Below are positions 1-11,396 of a stretch of 64,000 bases of DNA, piece after piece. Every line of letters begins with the position of its first letter. Positions within the stretch are counted from its first letter, which is position 1. The translations under genes were made by a program, and so were the position numbers. Origin of the DNA: Okapia johnstoni (taxonomy: Eukaryota > Chordata > Mammalia > Artiodactyla > Giraffidae); the NCBI GenBank assembly GCA_024291935.2, contig CM044313.1, forward strand, positions 80,661,001-80,725,000, given 5' to 3'. The notes beneath the pieces were generated by a model, which worked only from the letters and a program-made list of their open reading frames with translations, was not told the origin of the DNA and made no database searches.

Positions 1-54
1 TGCTGTGCTTATCCAAAGCCCTGTAATTTATCTACTTGATTTTTTTTTCTCTGT

Positions 55-205
55 CTGCTTCCTCTAATGGACTGGGAACTCCTTGAGGACAAACCTGTGT
101 CTTTATTCACGTGGTGTCTGCTGTGCCTAGCACAGAACCTAACACATAATAGAGACTCTTGACATTTATGTACAGTGAATGAATGAGTGCCTGAGTGAAT
201 GAGAG
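55..205 (+). repeat. L2 LINE 3' end
   Basis: The segment reads like the L2 3' terminus: a phrase ending in ctccttgaggacaaacctgt, then tgcctagcacagaacctaac, then the terminal gaatgaatgagtg tail. L2 is an inactive ancient mammalian LINE. It shares this tail with MIR, so a MIR fragment is the alternative. Confidence 0.7.
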
Positions 206-1247
206 AGAAGGCACCATTTGGGGTTAGGAATCTAGGAGAGCATTGGGAGATGCCAAAGGAGGTGTTTCTGTGTTGTGCTGTTCCTTGGATTAAATGTTTT
301 CTAAGAAAACGCCATTCATCAAATGGCTTTCCTGGCTCTTAAGAGATCACAGATTTAGCACAAAGGAAAATGCGAAATCACCTGGTTCAACATTCTGCTT
401 CAAAAGAGAAGTCCTTTCCAGGGTCTTATTGACAGAGAAGCAGGTGGCTTGCACTGGGATACCCCACGGGCAGCAACTTACCTGAGGATCACTCTAGCCT
501 CAGATGGCTATATTTGTCTTTCAGGATTGGCCATAATTTGCTTCTTTGAAATCTTCATCCAAGTAAACGCTCAGTAAATTCTAGCTGTGACTACTGTCAT
601 TTTCTTTTTTTAAGTATGAAAAATACTTAAAGGTAGTTATCAAGTTTTCTATCTCTTTTCAAGGCTAATTTTCCTGATGACTTAAGCCTAAGACTTAGTT
701 CCTGACCCTCTTGGCCCCTCTCCTCTTACTGGGTACAAGGCGCAGCAGCTGCCAGTGTGTGATCACCAGTGCTCCTTGTGACCCACTGTCTTTGACATTT
801 TCTGGCTCAATTCATTCCAGAGAAAGGCCCCTTTCACCCCTCTGCTCCATGGTTATCAGAAACAAATGTCTAAAGCAGAATGCAGTTGTGCATCGTTGAT
901 GTGGGCAAAATCTCTATACAGGCACACAAATAAGAATCAACTCTGAGGTAGTATTCATCAGCCAAAGGAGAGCTGCAATAGGGAAAGTGATTCTAAATAA
1001 GTAATCAGGGACATAGGAAGCTCATAGTTTAAAAGAACTTGATGATATTAAGTAGAAATTGTAGAAGAAAGCAAGCTTTCTTTCTGTATTAATTATTCAC
1101 ACGTTGCTGTTTGCTCATCAGAAAGCAAAACAAAATAACCTTTATTTCTTGGAAGCAAAGCCATTTTGAGCTCAAATAAATAAGTTGAATTGTCAGAGAA
1201 TAAGAGACTTGCAGGAGATTAAAAATAGATTGTGGGTTTTTCATTGC
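206..1247. other. No recognisable feature
   Basis: Unique AT-rich DNA. Short open frames (for example 294-485 and 711-899) have no recognisable domain and no splice or promoter context. I see no repeat family here. Confidence 0.5.
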
Positions 1248-2140
1248 ACTATGAGGTTCTTTTTTCTAATTGAAGTAAATTGATTTACAATGTTGTGTTA
1301 ATTTCTGTTGTACAGCAAAGTGGTTTGAGTATAAATATGTACACATTTTTTAAAAAAATATATTCTTTTCCATTATGGTTTGTCATAGGATATTGAATAC
1401 AGTTCCCTGGCTGTATAATAGGACCTGTTTGTTTATTCACTCTATGTATAAAAACTTCCATCTGCTAACTCCAGTCTCCCAATCTATCTGCCCCCCAACC
1501 CCCTCCGCCATGAGCCAAGTCTGTTCTCTCTGTTCACGAGTCTGTTTCTGTTTCATAGATAGGTTCATTTGTGTCATATTTTAGATTTCATACATAAGTG
1601 ATATCATATGGTATTTGTCTTTCTGACTTACTTCACTTAGTATGATGATCTCTAGTTGCATCCATATCGCTAAAAACGGCATCATTTCATTCTTTCTCAT
1701 GGCTGAGTAGTATTTCATTGTATATGTACCACGTCATCTTTATCCATTCATCTCTCAGTGGACCTTTAGGTTACTTCTGTGTCTTGCCTATTGTAAGTAG
1801 TGCTGCTATGAACATAAAGGTGCATACATATTTTTGAATTACAGCTTTATCTAGATATACACTCAAGAGTGGGATAGCTAGATCATATAGTAGTTCTACT
1901 TTCAAATTTCCGAGGAACTTCCATACTGTTCTCCACAGTGACTGTACCAGCTTACATCCCCACCAATAGTGTAGGAGGGTTCTGTTTTCTCCATACCTTC
2001 TCTGGCATTTGTTATTTGCAGACTTTTGAATGATGGTCATTCCAACCTGTATGAGGCGGTAGGTGCCTCATTGTACTTTTGATTTGCATTTCCCTAATCA
2101 TTAGCAATGTTGAGCATCTTTTCAGTACATGAGAGACTCT
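1248..2140 (-). mobile_element. L1 LINE 3' end, 5'-truncated
   Basis: On the minus strand this holds the end of L1 ORF2 followed by the ruminant-type L1 3' UTR. On the plus strand the UTR shows as ttacaatgttgtgttaattt and ctgtacagcaaag-like words near 1285-1320. The ORF2 end lies at about 1700-2100. The element is truncated in ORF2, the usual outcome of incomplete target-primed reverse transcription. Confidence 0.85.
1771..2040 (-). pseudogene. L1 ORF2 C-terminal remnant
   Basis: An 89-residue open frame matches the C-terminal part of L1 ORF2p (the endonuclease and reverse transcriptase protein), past its catalytic domains. Diagnostic words are LLHYWWGCKLVQSLWRTVWK-like residues, then AIPLLSVY and CTFMFIAALLTI. 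No endonuclease or polymerase motif is present, so it cannot act. The frame is open only because the fragment is short. It belongs to the surrounding truncated L1 and is not a host gene. Confidence 0.8.
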
Positions 2141-2329
2141 AAAGTTCTTCTGGGATGGTCTGGGGGGAAAAAAAAGCAAAAGAATCTCCTTTTTGAAAAA
2201 GTTATGTAAATTTTAACATTAGTCAGCATAAGTAAATGCATTTTCAATATTACAAATATTTGTAGATGTCATAACCTATTTTAATATCTAGTAGAATGCA
2301 ACTCTTTATTTCTTTTCCTTCTTTTACAG

Positions 2330-2880
2330 TTTTGAATTTTTACTGAACTATATTTGATATAACATTGTGTAAATTTAAGGCATGGGGCTTCCTAGGTGGC
2401 ACAGTGGTAAAGAATCCACTTACCAATGTAGGAGATGCAGGTTTGGTCTCTGGGTTGGGAAGAACCCCTGCAGGAGGAAATGGCAACCCACTCAAGTATT
2501 CTTGCCTGGGAAATCCTGTAGATAGAGGAGCCAGAGGAACTTGCGGGCTACAGCCTGTGGGGTCACAAAGAGTCTGACATGAATGAGAAACTGAGCACAC
2601 AAATTAAGGCAGACATGTTAATTTGGTATATTTATATATTGCTATATGATTGTGATAATGAACACCTCTAATCACATTACATGCATTTTTTTTTTTTTAG
2701 TAGTTGAAATAATTAAGTTCTGGTCTCTTAGCAAGTTTGATGATTATAATACAATATTGTTGTCTGTATTCCCTATACTATGCATTAGATCTCTAAGGCT
2801 TATTTACTACTTGTAAGTTTGTAGCCTTAAACAGCATCCTTTCCTATCCTCCTCCCATTCTCCTTTCTTGATGTAAGTAA
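2330..2880 (-). mobile_element. Older L1 3' UTR split by a SINE
   Basis: Flanking the Bov-tA at 2384-2600, the sequence reads as an antisense L1 3' UTR: aacattgtgtaaatttaagg, then a region near 2680-2830 with aatacaatattgttgtctgt and cttatttactacttgtaagt. The 3' end lies at the low coordinate. It is a separate, older insertion from the L1 just before it. Confidence 0.7.
2384..2600 (+). repeat. Bov-tA SINE
   Basis: A complete tRNA-derived head (ggggcttcctaggtggcaca), body, and BovB-derived 3' part ending near gagaaactgagcacac. Near-identical flanks aaatttaaggca (2371-2382) and aaattaaggca (2601-2611) are the target site duplication. It sits inside an older minus-strand L1. Confidence 0.93.
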
Positions 2881-3623
2881 TACAACAATGAAATTAACAA
2901 GAAAGTAGAATAGCATGTCCTTCTAAAATTAATTAATTATCGGCAGTAAAGGACTAGTTTTTAAATGATATTGATAATGAGCCCTGTATTAATTAACACA
3001 TGTAAATGATGTTCCAGCTGGTCACCCACCATTTGTATGACACAGTTTTCAAGTCACTTTCTTAATATTGGTGATGAGTGTGCACTGAGAGATCCACATT
3101 CTCCTGTCCAGCTCCTCTTATTCTCGGTGATACATATTTGCACAATGACTAGCCAGGGAGAAGACTCTTAACATCTTCTTCAGAGAAACTGAGATCAGGG
3201 TTTCTAGCTGATTATAAGATGCTGATTGTGTTACAAAGATGCAGCTAAGCATGGGGTGGGGTCAAGGGCTTGGAAAAGAGAAGACACAAACTGCAGGAGA
3301 CTTCTCATTCCAGGTGGTCCTCCCAGGAAAACTGCTATTTCTTTACAGGACTTTTTATTGCAGGTGCAAAGACTGGCTTTACTAGCAGCAGACTGAATAT
3401 CACAGGGTCTATAGTCATGTAGAAATTCAGGGACATGGTGCCGGGAAAGCAATGTTACAGCAGACAATGTTGGTTTCTATTTTGCCCCTTCCTTGTTGAT
3501 TGTAGGACTCTGATTTTGCACAGGTATCTATTTTCTCCTTTTTTTTTTTTTAAAAAAAAAGCAACACTGTGCTCCAAGAGAGATTGGGAATGAATTGTGA
3601 TTATCCCAAGCTAATCATGACAG
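2881..3623. other. Mostly unique DNA with T/A homopolymers
   Basis: No repeat family or gene recognised. A T-run abutting an A-run at about 3539-3560 can form a short hairpin. A 78-residue minus frame at 3231-3467 is unsupported. Confidence 0.5.
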
Positions 3624-3649
3624 TCTCTCTCTCTCTCTCTCTCTCTCTC
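3624..3649. repeat. (TC)13 microsatellite
   Basis: Thirteen uninterrupted dinucleotide units in otherwise unique DNA. Likely length-polymorphic. Confidence 0.95.
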
Positions 3650-3897
3650 ACTGGGAATTGGTCTAAGCAAGTGCACATGAAGAGATTCCAGCCAGTGAGC
3701 AAAGGGAAGTCTACACTGGGTCCTTTTGAATAGGACTGTAAAGAGAAACACGCAGGAAGACACAGATTATTATTCTACTAGGCTTATCCCACCTGGATGT
3801 GATACCCAGAACAGCAGCAGCCGTTTTACAACATGAGGAGCAAGGCTGAGGTTCAGACCTACGTGTTGAAGATAACTGAGCAGAGACATGGCAACCC

Positions 3898-4109
3898 CTG
3901 GTGTGTTAGTCACTCAGTCGTGTCTGACTCTTTGTGACCCCATGGACTGTAGCCTGCCAGGCTCTTCTGTCCTTGGGATTCTCCAGACAAGGGTACTGGG
4001 GTGGGTTGCCATCCCCTTCTCCAGGGGATCTTCCTGACCCAGGGATCAAACCTGGGGCTCCTGCCTTGTAGGCAGCTTCTTTACCATCTGAGCCACCAGG
4101 GAAGCCCAG
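3898..4109 (-). repeat. Bov-tA SINE
   Basis: Full-length copy on the minus strand, from gttagtcactcagtcgtgtc to gagccaccagggaagcccag. The flanks gcaacccctgg and gcaacccgtgg are a one-mismatch target duplication. Confidence 0.93.
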
Positions 4110-4164
4110 CAACCCGTGGGGCCTGAGGCTATCCCTGAAGCACTGAATTAACCAACCACAGAGC

Positions 4165-4548
4165 TGCCTCTTGTAGACTGAATTGTGTTTTTCCAAAAGA
4201 CGTACTTTGAAGTCTTAACTCTTTATGCCTTAAAATCTGGCTATATTGGCAGATAGTGCCTTTTAAAGAGGTAACTACAGCCAAATGAAATCTCATGGGT
4301 GGGCCCTAATTCAACCTGACTAGTGTCCTGATAAGAAGAGGAGGGTAGGACATACAGGGAGGAGCTCAGAAATGCAAGTGTCAAGAGAAGGCAGCAAGCC
4401 AAGCCCTGGGAGCAACCAAAGTTCCGGCACCTTGATGTCAGAATTTGCGTCTTCAGAACTAAGAGAAAATAAATTCCTGTTGTTCAAGCCACCCAGCCTG
4501 TGCTCCTTAGTTAGGTGCAGCTCTTACAGACCAATATACTGCCTGACA
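4165..4548 (+). mobile_element. MLT1-type (ERVL-MaLR) solo LTR
   Basis: An ancient non-autonomous retrovirus-like LTR. It begins near ttgtagactgaattgtgttt, has gtgggccctaattcaacctg in the middle, and ends with a polyadenylation region (aataaattcctgttgttcaa, then agccacccagcctgtg). No internal region is attached, so it is a solo LTR left by recombination. It has no coding capacity. Confidence 0.75.
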
Positions 4549-4567
4549 TTTGGCCTTCTTGATATAT

Positions 4568-4855
4568 GCTGCTGCTGCTGCTGTTGCTGCTGCTAAGTCG
4601 CTTCAGTCGTGTCGGACCCTGTGCGACCCCATAGACGGCCGCCCACCAGACTCTCCCGTCTCTGGAACTCTCCAGGCAAGAACACTGGAGTGGGTTGCCA
4701 GTTCCTTCTCCAATGCATGAAAGAGAAAGGTGAACGTGAAGTCGCTCAGTCGTGTCAGGTTCTTAGCGACCCCATGGACTACAGCCTACCAGCCTCTTCC
4801 ATCCATGGGATTTTCCAGGCAAGAGTACTGGAGTGGGTTGCCATTGCCTTCTCCA
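4568..4855 (-). repeat. BOV-A2 SINE (dimer)
   Basis: Two related units in tandem on the minus strand, each with the aagtcgcttcagtcgtgtc-like and gactggagtgggttgcca-like words. A CTG-rich run at 4568-4594 is its terminal simple repeat. A perfect 12-base target duplication, ttcttgatatat, lies at 4556-4567 and 4856-4867. The frames at 4609-4984 are translations of this SINE. Confidence 0.95.
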
Positions 4856-4867
4856 TTCTTGATATAT

Positions 4868-6494
4868 AAGGCCATACAATTTTTTGTTTTTTTAAGCCAC
4901 TTAAGTGGGGTTTTCTGTTCTATTCTAATAGAGTTGTTAAAAAATCAAAAAAGAATTCGCAGCCATATTATTCTATTACAATGAAAGCAAGTCTGAAGAT
5001 AGAAGATGTAGCTATAACATTTAACACTCAAGGCCAGAAAAACACAGAGCATCATGTAATACCGAAGTAATGCAGTCATAATATAAGGAGTAGCAGGTCA
5101 TCTAATGACCAGGAGGAAGCTGAAGATGTCAGAGGAGTGGCAGCATTTTTAGTTTTTTTCAAACACACAGGTAGGGCTTTGGTATCTGTTTTCCCAACCC
5201 TCCCTCAGCTGGAACTGAGGATGGAGCTTTATGAGGATATGGTTTGTGGCCAAGGGACAGAGTGAAACTGACTGTCCCATGTGTGGGTTTAGACCAATGA
5301 CTATGACCTCAGTTAACCAATCAAATTAACTAGCAACAGATGAAAAACAAATTTTGACCAGCTTCAGAGACTGAGAATTTACAAAGTCCGTTAGAGTAGG
5401 ACAGCATGGAACCAACTTCATTTTATGGGTTTCCCTCTACTAATTTCCAAGCAGGAAGATGGACAACAACTGGATAAGGAGATAACTGCCAACATATAAT
5501 AGTGTTTATATGTACTGTTAAATAGCTCAGGCTTGGCTCTGATCTATGAAATAAGACATGTTCCTGTCATAACTAAATACAAAGTTATAATTGTTAAACA
5601 AGTATATTTTTTCTAGAGAATAGTGATCAGGTTGACTATGACCCCATTATTTTAAGTTTTCAATGCTTAGATTCAAATAGCTGCTCTTTGGTCTTTCTGC
5701 TTTGGGAATCTTCACTTTTAAACCATTCGTCTTCCTGCCGAAGCTTTCTGAGATCATTTCTATTATTTCTTCACCCACTGCCAAGCATTCATTTGCCTCT
5801 AAAAGCATTGAAGGCATTTGTTAGTGTATCTGTCCAGGCTTCAGTCCCATACTCCTTCTCCGAGTGCTGCTTCATCCTAGAGGTAGGCCGCAGAAGCCAT
5901 GTTTACTCAGTATGACATCACTTCTATTGTTGCCCTAGGCATAGACAACCAAATTCACTTTCATGGAAATTTGAATTGGAAGTCAAAGATGTGGGTAGCC
6001 TCTGCTGGTCATCTGAACTGAAGAGATGTAAGCATGTGAGCTATGGGAAGAATTGTCTTCCACTACATTCATGGGGAAGGATGAGGCAGATATGCAGAGA
6101 GAAGGCAAGATGAGAAAGCATATGACTGGGGTGGAGTTGTGTGATGAAGACTAGGAACCTTGTAGCTCTAGCTCCTGGTAGGTTTTCATTCCTGGTTCTA
6201 GGCCTTGGGGTGACCCAGCTGTCCATTCTGCCCTTGAGTTTATCTAGATCCTTTTGTTTTTAAGTTACCTCACTCCCTGGAGCTTACACTAGTTTGAGTG
6301 GTTTTCTGTTATTTTCATCCAAAACCACCTTGGCCAAAGCAAAGCTAAAGCTCAAAGACTTGGCTTGATAATGAACATGTGGCTGTCATGTATTGTGTTC
6401 ATAGTCAAGTCTCCCTGCCATCCTACGGAGAGTTTCATTCATACCAGTCTGCCTTCTTTCCTCCTCCCACACTTTATATTTCTTATATTTTTGT
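4868..6494. other. Unique DNA, nothing recognised
   Basis: No repeat or gene recognised over 1.6 kb. CCAAT-like words near 5294-5325 (gaccaatgac, taaccaatca) lie without a TATA box or GC-rich core, so I do not call a promoter. Confidence 0.45.
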
Positions 6495-6680
6495 CTCATT
6501 CCTTATTCCACATAATTTCCTCTACCTAAAGTATTCTCTTTCTCTTCTTGGCCTACTTGAACCTTACACATTTTTAAAGGTCAACTCAAATTTGCCCTTC
6601 TAAGTAAACTCTTCCATAAGCTTCCCAGTCCACAACAAATCCTCCTTCTTTTAAACTTCTTTAGTGCATTTTCTTTCCAT
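6495..6680 (+). repeat. L2 LINE fragment
   Basis: Plus-strand sequence with the L2 3' region layout: a cctctacctaaagtattctc word, then aaggtcaactcaaatttgcc, then aactcttccataagcttccc. Diverged and without an obvious end. Confidence 0.55.
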
Positions 6681-6967
6681 TAACAACTGTTTTGATATTA
6701 CAATAGCTTATAGTAATGGAGAAAAACAGGTTGGTTTCAGAGAAAAGACCTTGATGATAGAAACTCTTAACTCCAGACTTTGGAAATAATGTGAGAGACC
6801 AAGGAATATATCCCAGGATGTTGAAACAGGATGGTGGTAGCAAAAAAAAAAATAAGTACATTCAAGTATTACCATTAATAAAATAATATCCAATCTGTTG
6901 GAAAACATGAAATGTGCATGTTCATATGACTTCCCAGGTGGCATGTTCATACAACTTTTAGTATTTA
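6681..6967. other. Unique DNA with a small direct repeat
   Basis: No family recognised. The 11-base word gcatgttcata occurs at 6916-6926 and 6941-6951, enclosing a SINE-head-like tgacttcccaggtg. Confidence 0.5.
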
Positions 6968-7625
6968 GCTCTCAACAATGTGGATGGACCTAGAGATTGG
7001 CATACAGAGTGAAGTCAGAAAGGGGAAAAGAAATATTGCATATTAGCACATTTGTGGAATCTGGGAAAAAATTTTATGCTGCTGCTCTTTAGTCGCTAAA
7101 TCATGTCTGACTCTTTCAACCCCATGCACATGGACTGTAGCCCTCCAGGCTCCTCTGTCCATGGGATTTCCCAGGCAAGAATAGTGGAGTGGGTTGTCAT
7201 TTCCTTCTCCAGAGGATCTTCCCCACCCAGGGATCAAACCCACAACTCCTGCTTGACAGGTGGATCCTTTACCACTGAGCCACCTGGGAAGCCCCAAAAG
7301 CGGTATAGATGATCCTAGTCCCAAAGCAGAAATAGAGACACAGAACAAATGTATGGATACTAAGGGGGAAAGCAGGGGTAGGATGAATTGGGAGACTGGG
7401 ATTGACTTATGTACACTATCGATACTATGCATAAAATAGATAACTAATTAGAACCTACTGTATAGCACAGGAAACTATACTCAGTGCTCTGTGGTGACCT
7501 AAATGGGAAGGAAATCTAAAAAAGAGGGAATATATGTATATGTATAGCTGATTCACTTTGCTGTACAGTAGAAACTAACACAACATCGTAAAGCAACTAT
7601 ACTCCAATAAAAATTTATAAAAGAC
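6968..7625 (+). mobile_element. L1 LINE 3' end, plus strand
   Basis: Begins in the end of ORF2 (caatgtggatggacctagag, then cagagtgaagtcagaaaggg). It continues through the ruminant L1 3' UTR and ends at caactatactccaataaaaa with an A-rich tail. The Bov-tA at 7076-7297 splits it. Confidence 0.9.
7076..7297 (-). repeat. Bov-tA SINE inside L1
   Basis: Minus-strand copy from tgctgctctttagtcgctaa to gagccacctgggaagcccca. L1 sequence resumes directly after it at aagcggtatagatgatccta. Confidence 0.92.
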
Positions 7626-8999
7626 ACAAAACAAAATATATGATAAAGCAATTAGATGAGAGAAGATAAATATATGATATCATAAATATATGATAAGTAA
7701 TTAGATGAGAAATGGAGAAACAAGAGGCTATAAATGAGAAGACAGACCCTGCAGTGTTGGAGAAGATACGGATGGTAGGGTTAAGAGTGGATAGGACAGA
7801 AAAGATCAGAAAGAGGTGAGAAGACGGTGGTGGGTCCTCCTTTCTTCAGGAAAAATCAACTTTAACCCTGATTCCCTGACACGACATCCTCTCTCAGGGG
7901 TAGAAGTTACCAGGGTGAAGTCAACGAAGAACAGCAGGATGACAAGGAGGGCAGGGCCACATCCTTCCCCAGGCAAGGAAGACTTAGACTCCTTCACCTT
8001 TGACCCGGGATGAGACATTCCAGTCTTTCCGGCAAGAGTTAACCTGTGAGGACAAATTAGTGTTTTTCACAATGAATATGCGAATCCTTATAGCCCTGCC
8101 CACTCAACAACATTCACTCAACAAATATTTATGGTACTCTCTATTATCAGATGGCCTATTAACATATGGATTAGTCACACCCATGTCCCATTGCATAATA
8201 TAGAAACCCTCAGAGTCTGATAACACGCTGTAAACAACACATAGCTGTAGGCATTTTGATGAGGCTGCCTCTTTGACTCACCACTGACCTTTGGTCCGTG
8301 ACAGTTTCCCACCCCTGTCTGCCTCCAGCGTATTCTGAGGCTGATGCTCCCTGACTTGCAGCTGTCCTCAGGTCCTTTGTTCTCTCAGCATGCACTTCCA
8401 AAAGTTTAAGATAACCAACAGCATGTGCTTGCTTTGGCTTACCTCCTAGTTGCCATCTAGAGACTGCACTCTAGGGAATTTGAAGCCCAGAACATATCAC
8501 CCTTTGTGCCTATTTCCCCCCTTCCAACATCATTCTTTGGTTGTATCAGAGCGTCAGAGGCACTCTTACGAGGAAAAGATGTTCCATACTGGTTTCAGCC
8601 TGCTCATGGAACATTGAAAAAGATCGCTGCATTTCATTTGTTTTCTTCCAGTCTAAACCCATATGGAGACCAACTCTGTACCAAGTGTTAGCCTTGAGTA
8701 GCCCATAGCCTCATGGAAAAACAACTTGGAGAACTTTTTAATCATATAGATGAATACTAGTCTCTTTGTTTTTAGAACTGCTTATACAAATAGAGAGCCA
8801 CCTTCTCTATCAGCTTCTTATTTCCCATCCCCCATATCTGTTCTATTCTCTTACTGAAACAGGAGGGAAGGGGGCAGGCACAACTTGTAAAAGAAAGGCA
8901 TGGCCATAGGACATGACAATCACTGGTTAGAACCAACCGGGTCCAAGACGGTGGAAGATTTGACTTCCAGTGGACCTTGAGCCTCATTATACACTCATT
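7626..8999. other. Unique DNA, nothing recognised
   Basis: About 1.4 kb without a recognisable repeat. Overlapping short frames on both strands at 7806-8018 have no known domain. I see no exon signature. Confidence 0.45.
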
Positions 9000-9560
9000 G
9001 TAATACATTAGCATCTAAATGATACCCACCAGCAACATGACAATTCTGAGGCCAACCATCAAAGGCTAAAATGTGGTCAGTGGCTCAATCACTGGAAATC
9101 CCCATCACTTCCCCAGAATAATTGGAATAATCCTCCCACTCATTAACCTATGAAACTGTTGCTGTTGTTGCTTAGTCACTAAGTCATGTTTGACTCTTTT
9201 GTGACCCCCATGGACTGTAGCCCACCAGGCTTCTCTGTCCATGGGATTTCCCAGGCAGGAATACTGGAGTGAGTTGCCCTATCCTCCTCCAGGGGATCTT
9301 CCCGACCCAGGGATTGAACCGGCATCTCCTGTATTGGCAGGCAGATTCCTTACCACTGAGCCACCTGGGAAGCCCCAGCTTATGAAATTACCCAACCCCT
9401 AAAAACTAAGCAGGCCACATTTCAGCACTCTCTTGCATGTGCTCTTTCTCTCTCTCCCTCGGTTTCTTCTTCTGAGATGGCCCACACTCTGGGGAGTGTG
9501 TTTGTCACTAAATAAACCCACTTCTTCCTATTACCTCATCTCTGAACTTTTTCATGATGA
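9000..9560 (+). mobile_element. Possible ERV LTR split by a SINE
   Basis: The part after the SINE has an LTR-like 3' layout: ctaaaaactaagcaggccac (TATA-like), a C/T-rich stretch, then cactaaataaacccacttct (polyadenylation signal). The part before the SINE (9000-9150) has the spacing expected of the U3 side. I cannot name the family. The alternative is unique DNA with a chance polyadenylation signal. Confidence 0.35.
9158..9378 (-). repeat. Bov-tA SINE
   Basis: Minus-strand copy from gttgcttagtcactaagtca to gagccacctgggaagcccca. The flanks ctatgaaact and cttatgaaat are a diverged target duplication. Confidence 0.92.
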
Positions 9561-10454
9561 AGCATGAAGCTTAAATTCACTGGCAGCATTACTTCATTGT
9601 ATTTTAGAAATGTCATTAACGAGTATTGTAAAGAGGGCAATACTGGCTCTGTGTGTTTGTGTGTTGTAATGTGTAAGGAAGAGAAAGTGCTCTAATTTAA
9701 TGCTTCGTTTTAAAGAAAGCCTGTCCATTAGCCCAGAGCTATGCTGCTAGGTATGGGTCCATTCAACAACCCCTCTAGATTCCAGTGAAACATATAAGAC
9801 CCGTTTCTTAGCCTTTCTTCCTTCACCTGAGAAGTTAGCATGTGCTGCCTGTTGTTTGGGAGGCATCTTTCATTCAGGATGTATGTCGACCTCCTTTCTG
9901 TACAGAAGAAACGAGCAAGGAGCATCTCCAAGGGTGGCACGTATTATTGGGCTGCCTCCAAGGTTCGCAGGGAGCAGTCCTGCCTTCTCTGATCCTGACA
10001 GAGTCATTTTTCCTTAAATAGACAAGCCTATGATCTGTTTTTACTCCTTCACTCTCCTTCAAGGTCACAGCACACCTTCCAGTATAAAATGTTACCTTGA
10101 GGAGGTAATCATTTTGAGTGCTTCTCATTTTCAATTTTGCAAACTTAAGACCCTGGAAAAGTTATGCATCATCCCTCAAGTCGTACCAAATTTGGTATGC
10201 TGTTCCTGGAGTTTAAAATCCTTTAATTGGAGGATTTTAGTTGCCAGTTCTTCTAACTGAGTTTAGATGATTCACTATCAAAATTCTAGTCACTGTCCTG
10301 TGATGAAATAAGAAACGGATTTTTTTTTTTTCTCCCAAGACTCAGATACAACAGATAGGACTGAAAGGTTCACAAAAAGGTCAGTTCCAATCCAGTCACA
10401 TGTTGAGCAACTCAGCCTGGAATCACAAAGCAGGAAATTTTAGGCTCAAAGAAG
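9561..10454. other. Unique DNA, nothing recognised
   Basis: No repeat family or gene recognised. A T-run lies at 10320-10331. Frames at 9728-10260 on both strands overlap each other and look random. Confidence 0.45.
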
Positions 10455-10525
10455 TAATTGGCACAGTGCCTGATGCATACACATACCAGCTCTTTGGCAG
10501 ATATTTGTTAATTGATTAATGCAAA
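10455..10525 (+). repeat. MIR or L2 tail fragment
   Basis: Reads tggcacagtgcctgatgcat, then gatatttgttaattgattaa, the order seen at the end of MIR and L2. Short and diverged. Confidence 0.45.
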
Positions 10526-10654
10526 CTTAACACCAGATGCCATCTTTCAAAAGTCTCATTTCCCTTCAGCTAGATGTTCATGTTTGACACAAAAAGAAAT
10601 CATGAATTACAGTGTGACATCAATGATTTGAAAAATAAAGTGAGTCCTCTCTCC

Positions 10655-10825
10655 CAGACTGGCTACATAAATTGTGGAGTCCAGTACAGAAAGAAAGATT
10701 GAACAAATTCCTTTGTTCAAAAATTACTAAGAATTTCAAAATGGCAACTGCAGAACATTAAACCAGGTGTAGTGTCCCTACTAAGCACAGATCACACACC
10801 TGTGAAGCCGGCCCAACTTTCCTGC
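10655..10825 (+). repeat. Old interspersed repeat, copy 1 of 2
   Basis: Shares an ordered set of words with 32920-33060: gtccagtaca versus gtctagtaca, actaagaatttcaaaatgg versus aaagaatttcaagatgg, and cattaaaccaggtgtagtg versus cattaaccaagtgtgggg. I recognise it as an ancient mammalian repeat but cannot name the family. Confidence 0.6.
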
Positions 10826-10847
10826 CCCTTTTGATTGACAGGTATGA

Positions 10848-11165
10848 GTGCCTGCAGTTTACCAGGTCTTGTACCTGTCTGTCATATGCATCCTCTTCTG
10901 TCATTCCCACAGCAACCATATAAGTCTGGGAGAGTTCTTAACTTACTTAGGATTATATACAAAAGACTGTATACCATGCCAGTTTTTTCCCACCAGGCAG
11001 AATGTACATGAATTCTGAACGATGTATCAGTGTTTTCACACATGCTGTCTTGTACAACTTCTCTTCATCTTGTTATGTAGATAATAATCATTAACACGAA
11101 TTGAGAACTTGAAAGTGTCAGGCAATGTTCTTGTTGCTTTACATGCTTTCACTCATTTGATGCCT
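10848..11165 (-). repeat. MIR fragments
   Basis: Two minus-strand MIR-like stretches. One at 10848-10940 has cccacagcaaccatataagt. The other at 11085-11165 has gtgtcaggcaatgttcttgt and tttacatgctttcactcatt. MIR is an ancient tRNA-derived SINE. The sequence between them is not clearly repeat. Confidence 0.5.
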
Positions 11166-11198
11166 GGTGGTGCATTCATGATGCTTGGGTTTGGATTT

Positions 11199-11396
11199 GG
11201 GATTCCCTGCTGGCTCAGTTGGTAAACAATCTGCCTACAGTGCAGGAGACCTGGATTCAATCCCTGGGTGGGGAAGATTCCCTGGAGAAGGGAATGGCAT
11301 CCACTCCAGTATTCTTGCCTGGAGAATTCCAGGGACAGGCGAGGTGGTCTACAGTCCATGGGGTTGCAAAGAGTCGGACACAAATGAGCGACTAAC
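11199..11396 (+). repeat. Bov-tA SINE
   Basis: Plus-strand copy from gattccctgctggctcagtt to cggacacaaatgagcgacta. Confidence 0.93.

Noticed and set aside
3898..4196. Minus frame of 96 codons rich in Gly and Pro
   Set aside because: It is a Bov-tA translation. The same residue style recurs at 7043-7432, 11153-11457, 30816-31262, 31797-32168 and elsewhere.
4568..4984. CTG run and plus frames as a coding repeat expansion
   Set aside because: The CTG run is the terminal simple repeat of BOV-A2, and the frames translate that SINE.
5280..5330. CCAAT-box promoter
   Set aside because: Two CCAAT-like words without any companion promoter element in AT-rich DNA.
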